Below, in pieces: positions 1-7,684 of a DNA stretch of 16,693 bases. The first letter of the stretch is position 1. Each line of letters begins with the position of its first letter. A program made the position numbers and the translations under genes. Under the pieces are notes generated by a model. That model had not been told where the DNA came from, did not search any database, and was given only the letters and a program-made list of their open reading frames with translations. This DNA is from JBAUHN01 sp049680295 (GTDB lineage Bacteria; Pseudomonadota; Alphaproteobacteria; Rhodobacterales; Rhodobacteraceae), in the NCBI GenBank assembly GCA_049680295.1, contig JBAUHN010000034.1, positions 1 to 16,693 of the forward strand, given 5' to 3'.

Positions 1-286
1 CTTCTGAGTGGCGCGCAAACAGTTGCACCATGGCAGGCGAGAATGCGGACCCCAAAACATCCGCCACAAAGACGCCGGCGCCGGGCCGCGCCGCAAGCAG
101 CCCATCGTCCTGCAATGCGCCAATCGCATCGCGCAAGGAGGGTCGGGAGACGCCGAACCGCTCGGCCAAATCACGTTCTGAGGGCAGGCGTTCGCCGGGG
201 CGCAGGATGCCGCGCAGGATCAATTGCTCGATCTGACGGATTACGGCACTGGATAGTTTTTCGGGCTGTACGGGGCGAAATGGCAT
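1..286 (-). CDS. GntR-family transcriptional regulator, FadR-type (5' part only)
   Basis: Only the first 95 codons are in the window; the gene runs off the left edge. The N-terminus (MPFRPVQPEKLSSAVIRQIE) leads into a GntR winged helix-turn-helix. PGERLPSERDLAERFGVSRP spans about residues 32-51, followed by SLRDAIGALQDDGLL and the wing GAGVFVAD. This pattern is typical of the FadR/PdhR/GlcC branch, which carries a C-terminal ligand-binding (FCD) domain that is not visible here. Such proteins repress or activate carbon-metabolism genes in response to organic acids or acyl-CoA. The ATG at 286-284 is preceded by AAGGATGGACCC, a good ribosome binding site. The gene points away from smc, so it has no operon link to anything in this window. 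The ligand and targets cannot be told from this fragment. Confidence 0.88.
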   Translation of the reverse strand, partial: MPFRPVQPEKLSSAVIRQIEQLILRGILRPGERLPSERDLAERFGVSRPSLRDAIGALQDDGLLAARPGAGVFVADVLGSAFSPAMVQLFARHSE

Positions 287-401
287 GGGTCCATCCTTGA
301 TTGGACAAAACATATGACCAGAGCATCGGTGCGGCAATGTCTTTTGACAGGGATGTTCCGGGATAACGATTTGTTAACCCTGAAATGGGCAAATCTGTGC
401 G

Positions 402-806
402 ATGAAGTATTTTACCTTTGCCATTTGCGCCGTACTTGCCGCCTGTAACACAGCGGGGCCTCATTTTCGCGGATTGCCCGCGACGCAAGTGACTGTCGAC
501 GGGTCCACATTTGATGTGCGCGTGCGCGATGATCTGGCCGAGGCATTGCGGGTGAATGTCGAATATGCACCCCGGTTCGGGCCAATTGCCGGGCGCGCGA
601 AACAAGCGATGGAACAGGTCAGCGGATGTGCTGTGACCGAAGTACGTGGCGATCAGGCGATGGCAACCGGTTTGCTGGACTGTGATGGTGCCACACCTGA
701 CCGGCTGCGTCCGGGGCAGTCGTATGACTGCGGTCCCGTCAGATCGTCGCCGGTACTGCCTGCCAGGGGGCGCGCCGCGGCATGGACCTGCGTTGTGGCG
801 GGCTAA
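402..806 (+). CDS. Small predicted lipoprotein, conserved hypothetical
   Basis: The product is 134 residues. Its N-terminus (MKYFTFAICAVLAAC) is a short hydrophobic signal ending in a lipobox, L12-A13-A14-C15, so it is probably processed by signal peptidase II and lipidated on Cys15. Residue +2 is Asn rather than Asp, which by the usual rule favours the outer membrane. After the signal comes a small domain with a VTVDGSTFDVRVRDD segment, an alanine-rich helix with APRFGPI, and SGCAVTEVRGDQAMATGLLDC. Cys74 and Cys93 in that segment, plus two cysteines near the C-terminus, could form disulfides in the periplasm. I recall similar small proteins in Rhodobacteraceae but know no function. No strong Shine-Dalgarno precedes the ATG. 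The gene lies 176 bp upstream of smc on the same strand. The coding call is fairly sure; the role is unknown. Confidence 0.7.
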   Translation: MKYFTFAICAVLAACNTAGPHFRGLPATQVTVDGSTFDVRVRDDLAEALRVNVEYAPRFGPIAGRAKQAMEQVSGCAVTEVRGDQAMATGLLDCDGATPDRLRPGQSYDCGPVRSSPVLPARGRAAAWTCVVAG

Positions 807-875
807 TTTCACTGATTTTGTGCGGCAGGCAGCGCCCTGTAACGCAGCAAAAAACAGCCCACCGCATCAATATCT

Positions 876-884
876 TGTGGATAA
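876..884 (-). promoter_or_regulatory. DnaA-box match upstream of smc
   Basis: The plus strand reads TGTGGATAA, the exact complement of the strong DnaA box TTATCCACA. It lies about 100 bp upstream of the chosen smc start, in the intergenic stretch 807-982. The match is seen directly. Binding by DnaA and any effect on smc are inference, since one 9-mer can occur by chance. Confidence 0.35.
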
Positions 885-930
885 CTTGCCTGCCCGCGCT
901 CTTTGTTGTGTCTCGCTGTTGACTGCACCC

Positions 931-946
931 GCCTGGGCGGTCAGGC
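931..946 (+). terminator. Weak hairpin followed by T-rich run, before smc
   Basis: GCCTG and CAGGC form a 5-bp stem around a 6-nt loop (GGCGGT), followed directly by TTGTTTGACCTT. It could end transcription from the upstream lipoprotein gene or sit in the smc leader. The stem is short and the T-run is interrupted, so this is a weak call. Confidence 0.2.
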
Positions 947-982
947 TTGTTTGACCTTGGAATCAAAGAACGCGAGCAGCAT

Positions 983-3900
983 TTGCGCTTTTCGAAACTT
1001 CGCCTGACTGGCTTTAAAAGCTTTGTGGACCCCACCGATCTGATCATTTCAGACGGGCTGACAGGTGTGGTCGGGCCAAATGGCTGCGGTAAATCCAATC
1101 TGCTGGAAGCATTGCGATGGGTGATGGGTGAAAACCGCCCCTCGGCGATGCGTGGCGGCGGTATGGAGGACGTTATCTTTGCCGGTGCGGCAACCCGTCC
1201 GGCGCGGAACTTTGCCGAAGTCGTTCTGCAGATCGACAATTCAGAACGGCTGGCGCCTGCGGGGTTCAACGACAGTGATGCGCTGGACATTGTGCGCCGG
1301 ATCACCCGCGATGTGGGCAGCGCCTATAAGGCGGCGGGCAAAGATGTGCGGGCGCGCGATGTGCAGATGCTGTTTGCCGATGCGTCAACCGGCGCGCATA
1401 GCCCTGCGCTGGTGCGGCAGGGTCAGATTGCTGAATTGATCAACGCCAAACCCAAAAGCCGACGGCGTATTCTGGAAGAGGCGGCAGGGATTTCGGGTCT
1501 GTATCAGCGGCGGCATGAGGCTGAGTTAAAGCTAAAAGGTGCTGAGGCAAATCTGGCGCGCGTCGATGATGTGATTGAGCAACTGGCGGCGCAACTGGCG
1601 CAACTGGCCCGGCAGGCCCGGCATGCAGCCCGCTACCGTGAGATTGGAAATGAATTGCGGCGCAGCGAAGGCATGCTGCTTTATCGCCGCTGGCGCGAGG
1701 CGGACGATGCCCGTGCCAAAGCCGAAGAAGATTTGCGCGCGCGGGTTGTCGATGCGGCACAATCTGAAGGCGTGGTATTGAACGCGGCCAAGTTGCGGTT
1801 GGCAGCCGAAGATGCCTTGCCCGCCAAGCGTGAAGAAGAGGCGATTGCGGCGGCGGTTTTGCAGCGTTTGGCCGTGCAGCGCGACACCTTGTCCGATCAA
1901 GAGGCCCGCGCGCAACAGACGATTGAAACACTGACCAAGCGTATCGCCCAGTTGGCGCGCGATATTGAGCGTGAAGGCGGGCTGAACCGCGACGCCGGTG
2001 AGACGATTGAACGGTTGGAATGGGAAGCGCGCGAGCTTGAAAAGGCGTCCGATGGACATGACGCGCGTTTGGTAGAAGCCTCTGAGGCGGCACGCCAAGC
2101 CGCAGGCGTTTTGCAGGCTGGCGAAGCGGATATGACCCAAAAGACCGAAGACGTGGCGCGTCTTGCAGCCCGTCATGGATCGGCGCAGCGTCTTTTGGAA
2201 GACAGCCGAACAACCGAAGCGAAATCATCGTCCGAGGCGGAAAAAGCCCGCGAAGCTGTGGCCACCAGTCAGGCGGCGCTGGACAAGGCGGGGGTTGATT
2301 TTTCCACAGCACAGGTTGCGGAAAAACTGGCGGTTGCAGCTGCGGCACAAGCGGACGCAGCCCTGATCGCCGCCGAGGAAGCGCATGCCAAGACGCATGA
2401 CCGCGAGGCAGAGGCCCGCGGCAACCGCTCTGAGGCCGAGGGCGAGATGAACGCATTGCGGGCCGAGGCCGGGGCGCTGGCAAAGCTGGTTGAACGCGAC
2501 ACCGCTGAGGGCGGGCAGATCCTGGACCGTTTGCAGGTTCAGCAAGGGTTTGAAAAAGCGTTGGGTGCCGCATTGGCCGATGATTTGCGCGCGCCCGAAG
2601 TGGATGCAGATGGCCCATCAGGCTGGGCGGTGTTGCCGGGGTATTCCAGTGATCAGGCCTTGCCCGATGGCGTAACACCCTTAACACACCATGTATCGGT
2701 GCCGGAGGTTTTGGTGCGCCGGATGAGCCAGATAGGTCTGGTTGATGCAGATGAAGGATCGCAGTTGCAAGCGGCGTTGCGCCCGGGTCAGCGGCTGGTC
2801 TCGCCCGAGGGCGATTTGTGGCGCTGGGACGGGTATCGCGCCTGGGCCGAGGATGCGCCAAGTGCGGCGGCTCTGCGCTTGCAGCAGTTGAACCGGTTGG
2901 AAGAACTTAAACAGGCGTTGGAGCAGGCCACCCAGCGTGCCGAAGGGGCGCAGGCCGCGCATGAGGCATTGCGTGCACGATTGGCAGAGCAAACCCGCGC
3001 CGATCAGGCCGCCCGCGAAGCACGCCGCGATGCAGACCGTCAGGTGGCGGATGCAGGCCGCAGTCTTAGCCGCGCCGAAGCGGATCGCAATCTGGCACAA
3101 GGGCGGCTGGAATCGCTGGGTCTGGCCGTCAAACGCCACGATGATGAGGCGATGGGTGCGCGCGCCCGCGTGCTGGAAGCTGAGCGCGCCTTGGCGGATT
3201 TGGGCGATTTGGCAGATGCGCGCGCCGAAGTCGAAGCGGTCCGAATGACGGTTGAAGCGGCGCGGATCACGATGATGTCGCGGCGTGCCGCCCATGATGA
3301 ATTGCGCCGCGAAGGCGAGGCGCGATTGAAGCGTGCGCAGGAAGTGACCACAGAAATCAGCGGCTGGCGGCACCGGTTGGACACTGCTGAAAAGCGCAGT
3401 GCGGAATTGGTTGAGCGCAAGGCGACCTCTGAGGCGGAGTTGAAAGAGGCCAGCGCGGCACCTGCCGAGATTGCCGCCAAGCGGGATGAACTCAGCGGCG
3501 CTATTGCCACCGCTGAGGGGCGCAAGGCCAGTGCTACGGATGCTTTGTCGGTGTCCGAAGCAGCGCTGCGCGAGGCGAGCCTGGCTGAGCGCGAGGCAGA
3601 GCGGCTGGCGTCAGACGCACGCGAGGCGCGGGCCCGCGCCGAGGCCCGCAGCGATGCGGCGCGTGAAACCGTCACCTATGCGGCGGAACGGATTGCGGAT
3701 GACCAACAGGTCACGCCGAACCAATTGCTGACATCGCTGGATGCGACGCCGGATCAAATGCCCGCAGCAGATGTGCTTGAGGCGAATGTGAACCGTCTGA
3801 AACGGCAACGCGATGCGCTGGGTGCGGTGAACCTGCGCGCCGAAGAGGACGCAAAAGCCGTACAGGAAGAGCACGATACGCTGGTCACGGAAAAGACCGA

Positions 3901-4438
3901 TCTTGAGGATGCGATCAAGACATTGCGCAGCGGAATTGCCAGTCTGAACCGCGAAGGGCGCGAACGATTGTTGACAGCCTTTGAGCAGGTGAACAGCAAT
4001 TTTTCGATGTTGTTCAAACATCTGTTTGGCGGTGGCGAGGCCAATCTGGTCATGGTGGAAAGCGACGATCCGCTGGAAGCCGGGCTTGAGATCATGTGCC
4101 AGCCGCCGGGCAAAAAACTAAGCACCTTGAGCTTGTTGTCAGGGGGCGAACAGACCCTCACGGCGATGGCGCTGATCTTTGCAGTTTTCCTGGCCAACCC
4201 GGCACCGATTTGCGTGCTCGATGAGGTCGACGCGCCGCTGGATGATGCCAACGTCAACCGGTTCTGCGATCTGCTGGACGAGATGTGCCGCCAGACAGAT
4301 ACTCGGTTTTTGATCATCACGCACCACGCGGTGACCATGGCGCGGATGGATCGTTTGTACGGTGTGACGATGGCCGAACAGGGTGTCAGCCAGTTGGTGT
4401 CGGTGGATCTGAAAAAGGCCGAAACACTGGTGGCCTGA
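983..4438 (+). CDS. smc: Chromosome segregation ATPase Smc
   Basis: Smc is the core of the bacterial condensin complex. With ScpA and ScpB, which are not in this window, it organises and helps segregate the chromosome. From the TTG at 983 the product is 1151 residues and begins (M)RFSKLRLTGFKSFVDPTD, the usual Smc N-terminus. Walker A is GPNGCGKS (31-38). Two long Ala/Glu/Arg-rich coiled coils flank a hinge at roughly 515-625, containing GWAVLPGYSSDQALPDG and RLVSPEGDLWRWDGYRAW. The C-terminal head has the ABC signature LLSGGEQ (1051-1057) and Walker B ending VLDEVDAP (1078-1085). All ATPase motifs are intact. An in-frame TTG at 947 would add 12 residues (LFDLGIKEREQH) that precede the conserved start, and it sits right after a hairpin, so I prefer 983. 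Neither start has a strong Shine-Dalgarno. The gene converges with the lytic transglycosylase, with only 5 bp between the stop codons. Confidence 0.95.
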   Translation: MRFSKLRLTGFKSFVDPTDLIISDGLTGVVGPNGCGKSNLLEALRWVMGENRPSAMRGGGMEDVIFAGAATRPARNFAEVVLQIDNSERLAPAGFNDSDALDIVRRITRDVGSAYKAAGKDVRARDVQMLFADASTGAHSPALVRQGQIAELINAKPKSRRRILEEAAGISGLYQRRHEAELKLKGAEANLARVDDVIEQLAAQLAQLARQARHAARYREIGNELRRSEGMLLYRRWREADDARAKAEEDLRARVVDAAQSEGVVLNAAKLRLAAEDALPAKREEEAIAAAVLQRLAVQRDTLSDQEARAQQTIETLTKRIAQLARDIEREGGLNRDAGETIERLEWEARELEKASDGHDARLVEASEAARQAAGVLQAGEADMTQKTEDVARLAARHGSAQRLLEDSRTTEAKSSSEAEKAREAVATSQAALDKAGVDFSTAQVAEKLAVAAAAQADAALIAAEEAHAKTHDREAEARGNRSEAEGEMNALRAEAGALAKLVERDTAEGGQILDRLQVQQGFEKALGAALADDLRAPEVDADGPSGWAVLPGYSSDQALPDGVTPLTHHVSVPEVLVRRMSQIGLVDADEGSQLQAALRPGQRLVSPEGDLWRWDGYRAWAEDAPSAAALRLQQLNRLEELKQALEQATQRAEGAQAAHEALRARLAEQTRADQAAREARRDADRQVADAGRSLSRAEADRNLAQGRLESLGLAVKRHDDEAMGARARVLEAERALADLGDLADARAEVEAVRMTVEAARITMMSRRAAHDELRREGEARLKRAQEVTTEISGWRHRLDTAEKRSAELVERKATSEAELKEASAAPAEIAAKRDELSGAIATAEGRKASATDALSVSEAALREASLAEREAERLASDAREARARAEARSDAARETVTYAAERIADDQQVTPNQLLTSLDATPDQMPAADVLEANVNRLKRQRDALGAVNLRAEEDAKAVQEEHDTLVTEKTDLEDAIKTLRSGIASLNREGRERLLTAFEQVNSNFSMLFKHLFGGGEANLVMVESDDPLEAGLEIMCQPPGKKLSTLSLLSGGEQTLTAMALIFAVFLANPAPICVLDEVDAPLDDANVNRFCDLLDEMCRQTDTRFLIITHHAVTMARMDRLYGVTMAEQGVSQLVSVDLKKAETLVA

Positions 4439-4443
4439 GGCTG

Positions 4444-5616
4444 CTATAGTCGTGACAACAGTTCCGGGGTCGGCCATGCGTCTGCAGGCAAACTCAAACG
4501 CTGTTGTTCCGCCTGCACGGCGATACGGGTGCGCGCGCCCAATATACCATCTACATCGCCCACATCATGGCCAAGCGATTGCAGCTTGGTCTGCAAGGAT
4601 TTCATTTGCCCGTCAGACAATCCGGCGTCGGGATTCCCTGCGTCATAGACGTCGGCGCCTTGCAGCCGGGTCGCGAAATAGGCGGCGGTCATCACATAGG
4701 TAAAGCTTTGGTTCCATTCAAAATACACCTTGAAATTGGGATAGGTCAGAAACGCGGGCCCCTTATGACCTTGTGGCAGGATCAGCGATGCCTCTGGCGA
4801 TTGGAACAATGTGCCTGCGCGCGGTGAGACGCCCATCGCGGCCCATTCTGTCACCGTTTTGACGGTATCAATACCGCTTTGGGACCAGTCAAAGCCTGCG
4901 GGGACAGCCACCTCTTGTATCCAGGGTTCATTCGCCCGCCAGCCAAGGTGTTGCAGCATCTTGGCACCTGACAACAGCGCATCTGGCGCGGATTTCTTGA
5001 GAGATACCTGCCCGTCGCCATCACCATCGACGCCGTTTTCCAGTATATCGCGGGGCAGCATCTGCACCATTCCGATTTCTCCGGCCCAGGCGCCTGTCGT
5101 GGCTGCGGGGTCAAATTTGCCCTGCTCAAACAGTTCCAATGCGGCGAAGATCTGTGGGCGGAACAAGTCGGGCCTGCGGCAATCATGTGCCAGGGTCACC
5201 AGCGCATTGGCGGTATTGAAATCGCCCTGAAAGGCGCCAAAATCCGTCTCAAATGCCCAGAAAGCCAGCAGCACGCCGCGGTCGACACCGTATTCACTTT
5301 CCATGCGGTCGAACACATTAGCGTATTTTTGCGCGTTGCTGCGGCCTCGGTTAAGGCGATCCGCCGAGATCAGGCGCCGCGAAAAGTCGATAAACGGGCG
5401 TTGGAACACGCCCTGGGCTTTGTCGGCGCGCAGCACGGCGGGGTCCTGGCGGGTGGTCCTGAAAAAGCGGTCGATGGCGTCTGGTGCGTGGCCATAAGCT
5501 GCGGCTTCGGATTTTAGCCCGTCGACAAAGCTGCGAAATGAGCCACCGCAAGCCGCCTGAGACACGGCCGGTACAATAGACAGCGTCAGGGCGAAAAGGG
5601 AAGAAATCAGGCGCAT
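4444..5616 (-). CDS. Lytic murein transglycosylase, MltB/Slt35-like, with peptidoglycan-binding domain
   Basis: This exported enzyme is predicted to cleave the MurNAc-GlcNAc bond of peptidoglycan, leaving 1,6-anhydro ends. The product is 390 residues. A Sec signal (MRLISSLFALTLSIVPAVSQ, cleaved near AxA) is followed by the transglycosylase domain. The catalytic glutamate is E123 in FWAFETDFGAFQGDFNTANA. An EF-hand-like loop, D197-G-D-G-D-G-Q-V, matches the metal site known in E. coli Slt35. Residues about 333-390 (LSDGQMKSLQTKLQSLGHDV, then GILGARTR) form a PG_binding_1 domain. I chose the ATG at 5616 because GATAGG lies a proper 6-nt distance upstream and the signal peptide starts there. The ATG at 5622 would be too close to that site. 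It lies 17 bp downstream of cobD on the same strand and is probably cotranscribed. The lipobox seen in E. coli MltB is absent, so it is likely soluble in the periplasm. Confidence 0.93.
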   Translation of the reverse strand: MRLISSLFALTLSIVPAVSQAACGGSFRSFVDGLKSEAAAYGHAPDAIDRFFRTTRQDPAVLRADKAQGVFQRPFIDFSRRLISADRLNRGRSNAQKYANVFDRMESEYGVDRGVLLAFWAFETDFGAFQGDFNTANALVTLAHDCRRPDLFRPQIFAALELFEQGKFDPAATTGAWAGEIGMVQMLPRDILENGVDGDGDGQVSLKKSAPDALLSGAKMLQHLGWRANEPWIQEVAVPAGFDWSQSGIDTVKTVTEWAAMGVSPRAGTLFQSPEASLILPQGHKGPAFLTYPNFKVYFEWNQSFTYVMTAAYFATRLQGADVYDAGNPDAGLSDGQMKSLQTKLQSLGHDVGDVDGILGARTRIAVQAEQQRLSLPADAWPTPELLSRL

Positions 5617-5633
5617 GTACATCCTATCTATCG

Positions 5634-6542
5634 TCAAAATACTAATGCCAAAATCACGACCAAACATAACGCAAAGGTCCATGCATTCCAGAGCATTTGT
5701 ACCGCGTCGTCAATATTTTGTGCGCTCAGGTAGCGCTGACCGTCCGGGTTGACCCAGCTAAACTGCTGCATGACGCCATCGTAAGCGCGAGGTCCGGCAA
5801 GCGCGACATTCAAGGCGCGGGCCATTGCGGCCTCGGGCCAGCCGGCGTTTGGCGATCGGTGCAAGGCCGCATCGGACTGAATGGACTTACGATCAAAGAC
5901 ACCCGCAGGAACCGCAATCAAAACAGCTGTCAGCCGGGCGGGGATCCAGTTGACCAGATCATCCAAACGCGCCGCCGCCCACCCGAAATCACTGTATTTT
6001 TCAGTACGATAACCGATCATGCTGTCGGCGGTGTTGATGAATTTATAAGCGACCATTCCCGGCAAGCCCGCGATTATAAACCAAAATGCAGGCGCAATGA
6101 CCCCGTCGCTCAGGTTCTCGGCGGCGCTTTCGATTGTGGCGCGCGCAATGCGGCTTTGATCCATCTCGGCGGTGTCACGGCTGACGATACGCGCGACCAT
6201 GCGTTGGCCTTGGCGCACAGACATGCGCAGCCCGGATGCGACGTCTTTCACATGGTCAACAAGCGATTTCTGCGCCAACAGAACCGCCGCGATGATGATT
6301 TCAGCCAGTGGGCCAAACAGGCTGAGGAACCAGCCGATAGCCAACCCTGCCATGACGAGAAGTGTTATCACCACAAGCCCTTTGAGGCGTCGCACGGGGC
6401 CATGGTTCAGCGTGACATCACACCAACCAACGATCCGTCCCATCAGGACGGCGGGATGTGGGACGCGCGACCAAAGCCAAATCGGCTCGCCAAAAATGCG
6501 ATCCAACAGCATCGCGAAAATCAAAAGACAAGCAAAGGTCAT
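5634..6542 (-). CDS. cobD: Adenosylcobinamide-phosphate synthase CobD/CbiB
   Basis: CobD/CbiB is a membrane enzyme that joins adenosylcobyric acid to (R)-1-amino-2-propanol (or its phosphate), building the nucleotide-loop linker of cobalamin. The product is 302 residues, the normal family length. It starts with a hydrophobic segment and the conserved LLDRIFGEP (12-20), then HPAVLMGR (29-36). Several hydrophobic segments follow. The family block NLSDGVIAPAFW, then NTADSMIGYRTEKYSDFGWA and AARLDDLVNWIPARLTA, leaves little doubt. The start codon overlaps the cobC stop by ATGA (6539-6542), so the two are translationally coupled. That pairing fits biochemically, because CobC makes the aminopropanol phosphate that CobD uses. 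No cobalamin riboswitch was recognised upstream of the pair. Confidence 0.95.
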   Translation of the reverse strand: MTFACLLIFAMLLDRIFGEPIWLWSRVPHPAVLMGRIVGWCDVTLNHGPVRRLKGLVVITLLVMAGLAIGWFLSLFGPLAEIIIAAVLLAQKSLVDHVKDVASGLRMSVRQGQRMVARIVSRDTAEMDQSRIARATIESAAENLSDGVIAPAFWFIIAGLPGMVAYKFINTADSMIGYRTEKYSDFGWAAARLDDLVNWIPARLTAVLIAVPAGVFDRKSIQSDAALHRSPNAGWPEAAMARALNVALAGPRAYDGVMQQFSWVNPDGQRYLSAQNIDDAVQMLWNAWTFALCLVVILALVF

Positions 6543-7486
6543 GCCAGAGCGGCCTCAACCTTTGCCCATTGGTCAGGATGCGGAAGCCCGAGCCGGAGCC
6601 ATCGGGCGTTGTAAGGAAAGACCCGCGTCCAGATGTAATGCTTTGCCAGACGTCGCTGCCATTGCGATGCCTCGGCCAGATCATAAAGCCGAAAGAGCGT
6701 GGTACCGCCCACCACCTTAGCGCCAGCAGCAATCATCAGGTCATCAAGCTTATCTGCATCGGCCCTTAGCCTGACGCGTGTGGCATCCGCCCATGACCGG
6801 TCTTGCAAGGCTGCGGCCCCGATGTGCAGTGCCGGGCCTGATGCGGCCCAGGGACCAAGCCTGTCGCGCAACCCGGCGATCAGATCAGGGTCACCGATCG
6901 CAAAGCCAAGGCGCGCGCCAGCCAGCCCCCAAAACTTGCCAAAGCTTTTCAGGATCACTGTGCCGGGGCGCGCCGATTGCGCAATCAGGCTGGCATCGGG
7001 CATCACATCACAAAAGCTTTCGTCGATGACCGTCAGGTCGCCGAATAAATCACCCGCTGTCCATATGCGCCCGTCGGGGTTGTTGGGGTGTACGACAACC
7101 TGAGCAGTGGCGCGGCCTGTCTCGGTTACCTGCCAGCCGTGCGTTGAAAACGCGGCGGCGTGTTCGTTGTATGTCGGGCCGGATATCACTGCGGTTTCAG
7201 CCTTTGCACGCAGGGTTGGAATTTGTGCAATCAGCGCTGATGCACCACCTGCGGCAACGATGTCAGCGCTGTCGGGGACGTTCCAAAACTGGCGGGCAGC
7301 CGTGAACAGTGTGGCTTGGGCAGTTACGTCTGGCAAGGCTGTCCAGATGTCTGCGGGCAAAGTGGGCAATGGATAGGCGACAGGATTTATCCCTGTAGAG
7401 AGATCGACCCAATCGCTGCGGGTGCCGCCAAATTGCGCAATGGCGCTGTCCAGTTTGCCGCCATGATCACGATTGGAATGTGCCAC
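6539..7486 (-). CDS. cobC: Threonine-phosphate decarboxylase CobC (PLP-dependent)
   Basis: CobC is a PLP fold-type I enzyme that decarboxylates L-threonine O-3-phosphate to (R)-1-amino-2-propanol phosphate, the linker of cobalamin. The product is 315 residues. The N-terminal block (M)AHSNRDHGGKLDSAI and WVDLSTGINPVAYP is typical of CobC. Cofactor motifs are visible: HPNNPDG (133-139), IDESF with D155, and SFGKFWGLAGARLGF with the likely Schiff-base lysine K184. The start is a GTG at 7486-7484, preceded by TTAGGTTAGGCAAGACA, whose AGG is suitably spaced. The next gene, cobD, begins inside its stop codon. The 198-bp region upstream is shared with the divergent pseudo-receiver gene and holds a CtrA-type site, whose effect on cobC is unknown. 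Other class I aminotransferase-fold proteins look alike, but the cobD coupling settles the assignment. Confidence 0.93.
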   Translation of the reverse strand: MAHSNRDHGGKLDSAIAQFGGTRSDWVDLSTGINPVAYPLPTLPADIWTALPDVTAQATLFTAARQFWNVPDSADIVAAGGASALIAQIPTLRAKAETAVISGPTYNEHAAAFSTHGWQVTETGRATAQVVVHPNNPDGRIWTAGDLFGDLTVIDESFCDVMPDASLIAQSARPGTVILKSFGKFWGLAGARLGFAIGDPDLIAGLRDRLGPWAASGPALHIGAAALQDRSWADATRVRLRADADKLDDLMIAAGAKVVGGTTLFRLYDLAEASQWQRRLAKHYIWTRVFPYNARWLRLGLPHPDQWAKVEAALA

Positions 7487-7600
7487 TGTCTTGCCTAACC
7501 TAAAGGTGTCGGCGTCTCGTTGCCGCTGTTGAGACCGCAGAAAGCGTAAACCAGCCGGTTTTTCAAGCCTGCACTGAATTGTTAAGCACAGGAAAATTTG

Positions 7601-7616
7601 GTTAACCTTTTGTTAA
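7601..7616 (-). promoter_or_regulatory. Predicted CtrA-binding site (TTAA-N7-TTAAC)
   Basis: On the minus strand the sequence is TTAACAAAAGGTTAAC, a full match to the CtrA consensus TTAA-N7-TTAAC. On the plus strand it is also TTAA-N7-TTAA. It lies 69 bp upstream of the ATG of the pseudo-receiver gene at 7685 and 115 bp upstream of cobC. The match is seen in the sequence; occupancy by CtrA is inferred. Position favours control of the pseudo-receiver gene. Confidence 0.6.
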
Positions 7617-7632
7617 GGTTTTGAGGCGACGT

Positions 7633-7642
7633 ACTGATCAGT
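7633..7642. promoter_or_regulatory. 10-bp perfect palindrome in the cobC/pseudo-receiver intergenic region
   Basis: ACTGATCAGT is a perfect 10-bp palindrome 42 bp upstream of the ATG at 7685 and 16 bp past the CtrA-type site. It could be an operator for a dimeric regulator. A 10-bp palindrome also arises by chance, so the functional call is weak. Confidence 0.2.
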
Positions 7643-7684
7643 GTGTTTTTAGTTAAGTTGGAGTTGTTCCAGCGGGGGATCGCA

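Noticed and set aside
287..401. GntR operator (TTGGAC...GACCA) in the region between the regulator and the lipoprotein gene
   Set aside because: The half-sites are imperfect and 9 bp apart, unlike the tight TGGTnnnACCA type of FadR-family operators; too weak to report.
171..812. A 213-codon open frame on the minus strand covering the lipoprotein gene and the GntR start
   Set aside because: It overlaps two better-supported genes in other frames and its product shows no recognisable domain.
919..947. TTGACT as a -35 element for smc
   Set aside because: No acceptable -10 lies 16-18 bp downstream (CAGGCT or AGGCTT), so the promoter was not called.
1585..1625. Short tandem repeat GGCGCAACT and CCCGGCAGG-like units in smc
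   Set aside because: They encode the QLAAQLAQLARQARHA coiled-coil heptads and are explained by protein structure and codon bias.
2300..2308. DnaA-box-like TTTTCCACA inside smc
   Set aside because: It is a relaxed match lying in coding sequence, and such matches are expected by chance; no cluster of boxes suggests an origin.
1440..2861. A 473-codon open frame on the minus strand inside smc, and others at 2681-3373 and 3040-3675
   Set aside because: These are antisense to a clear Smc coiled coil. Their products are Arg/Pro/Ser-rich low-complexity sequence with no family features, as expected from GC-rich codon bias.
7487..7684. Possible cobalamin riboswitch upstream of cobC
   Set aside because: I looked on the minus strand for the conserved B12-box and core and found none. 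A bulged GCGTCTC/GAGACCGC hairpin near 7511-7537 is present but is not a riboswitch signature. A covariance-model search would settle it.
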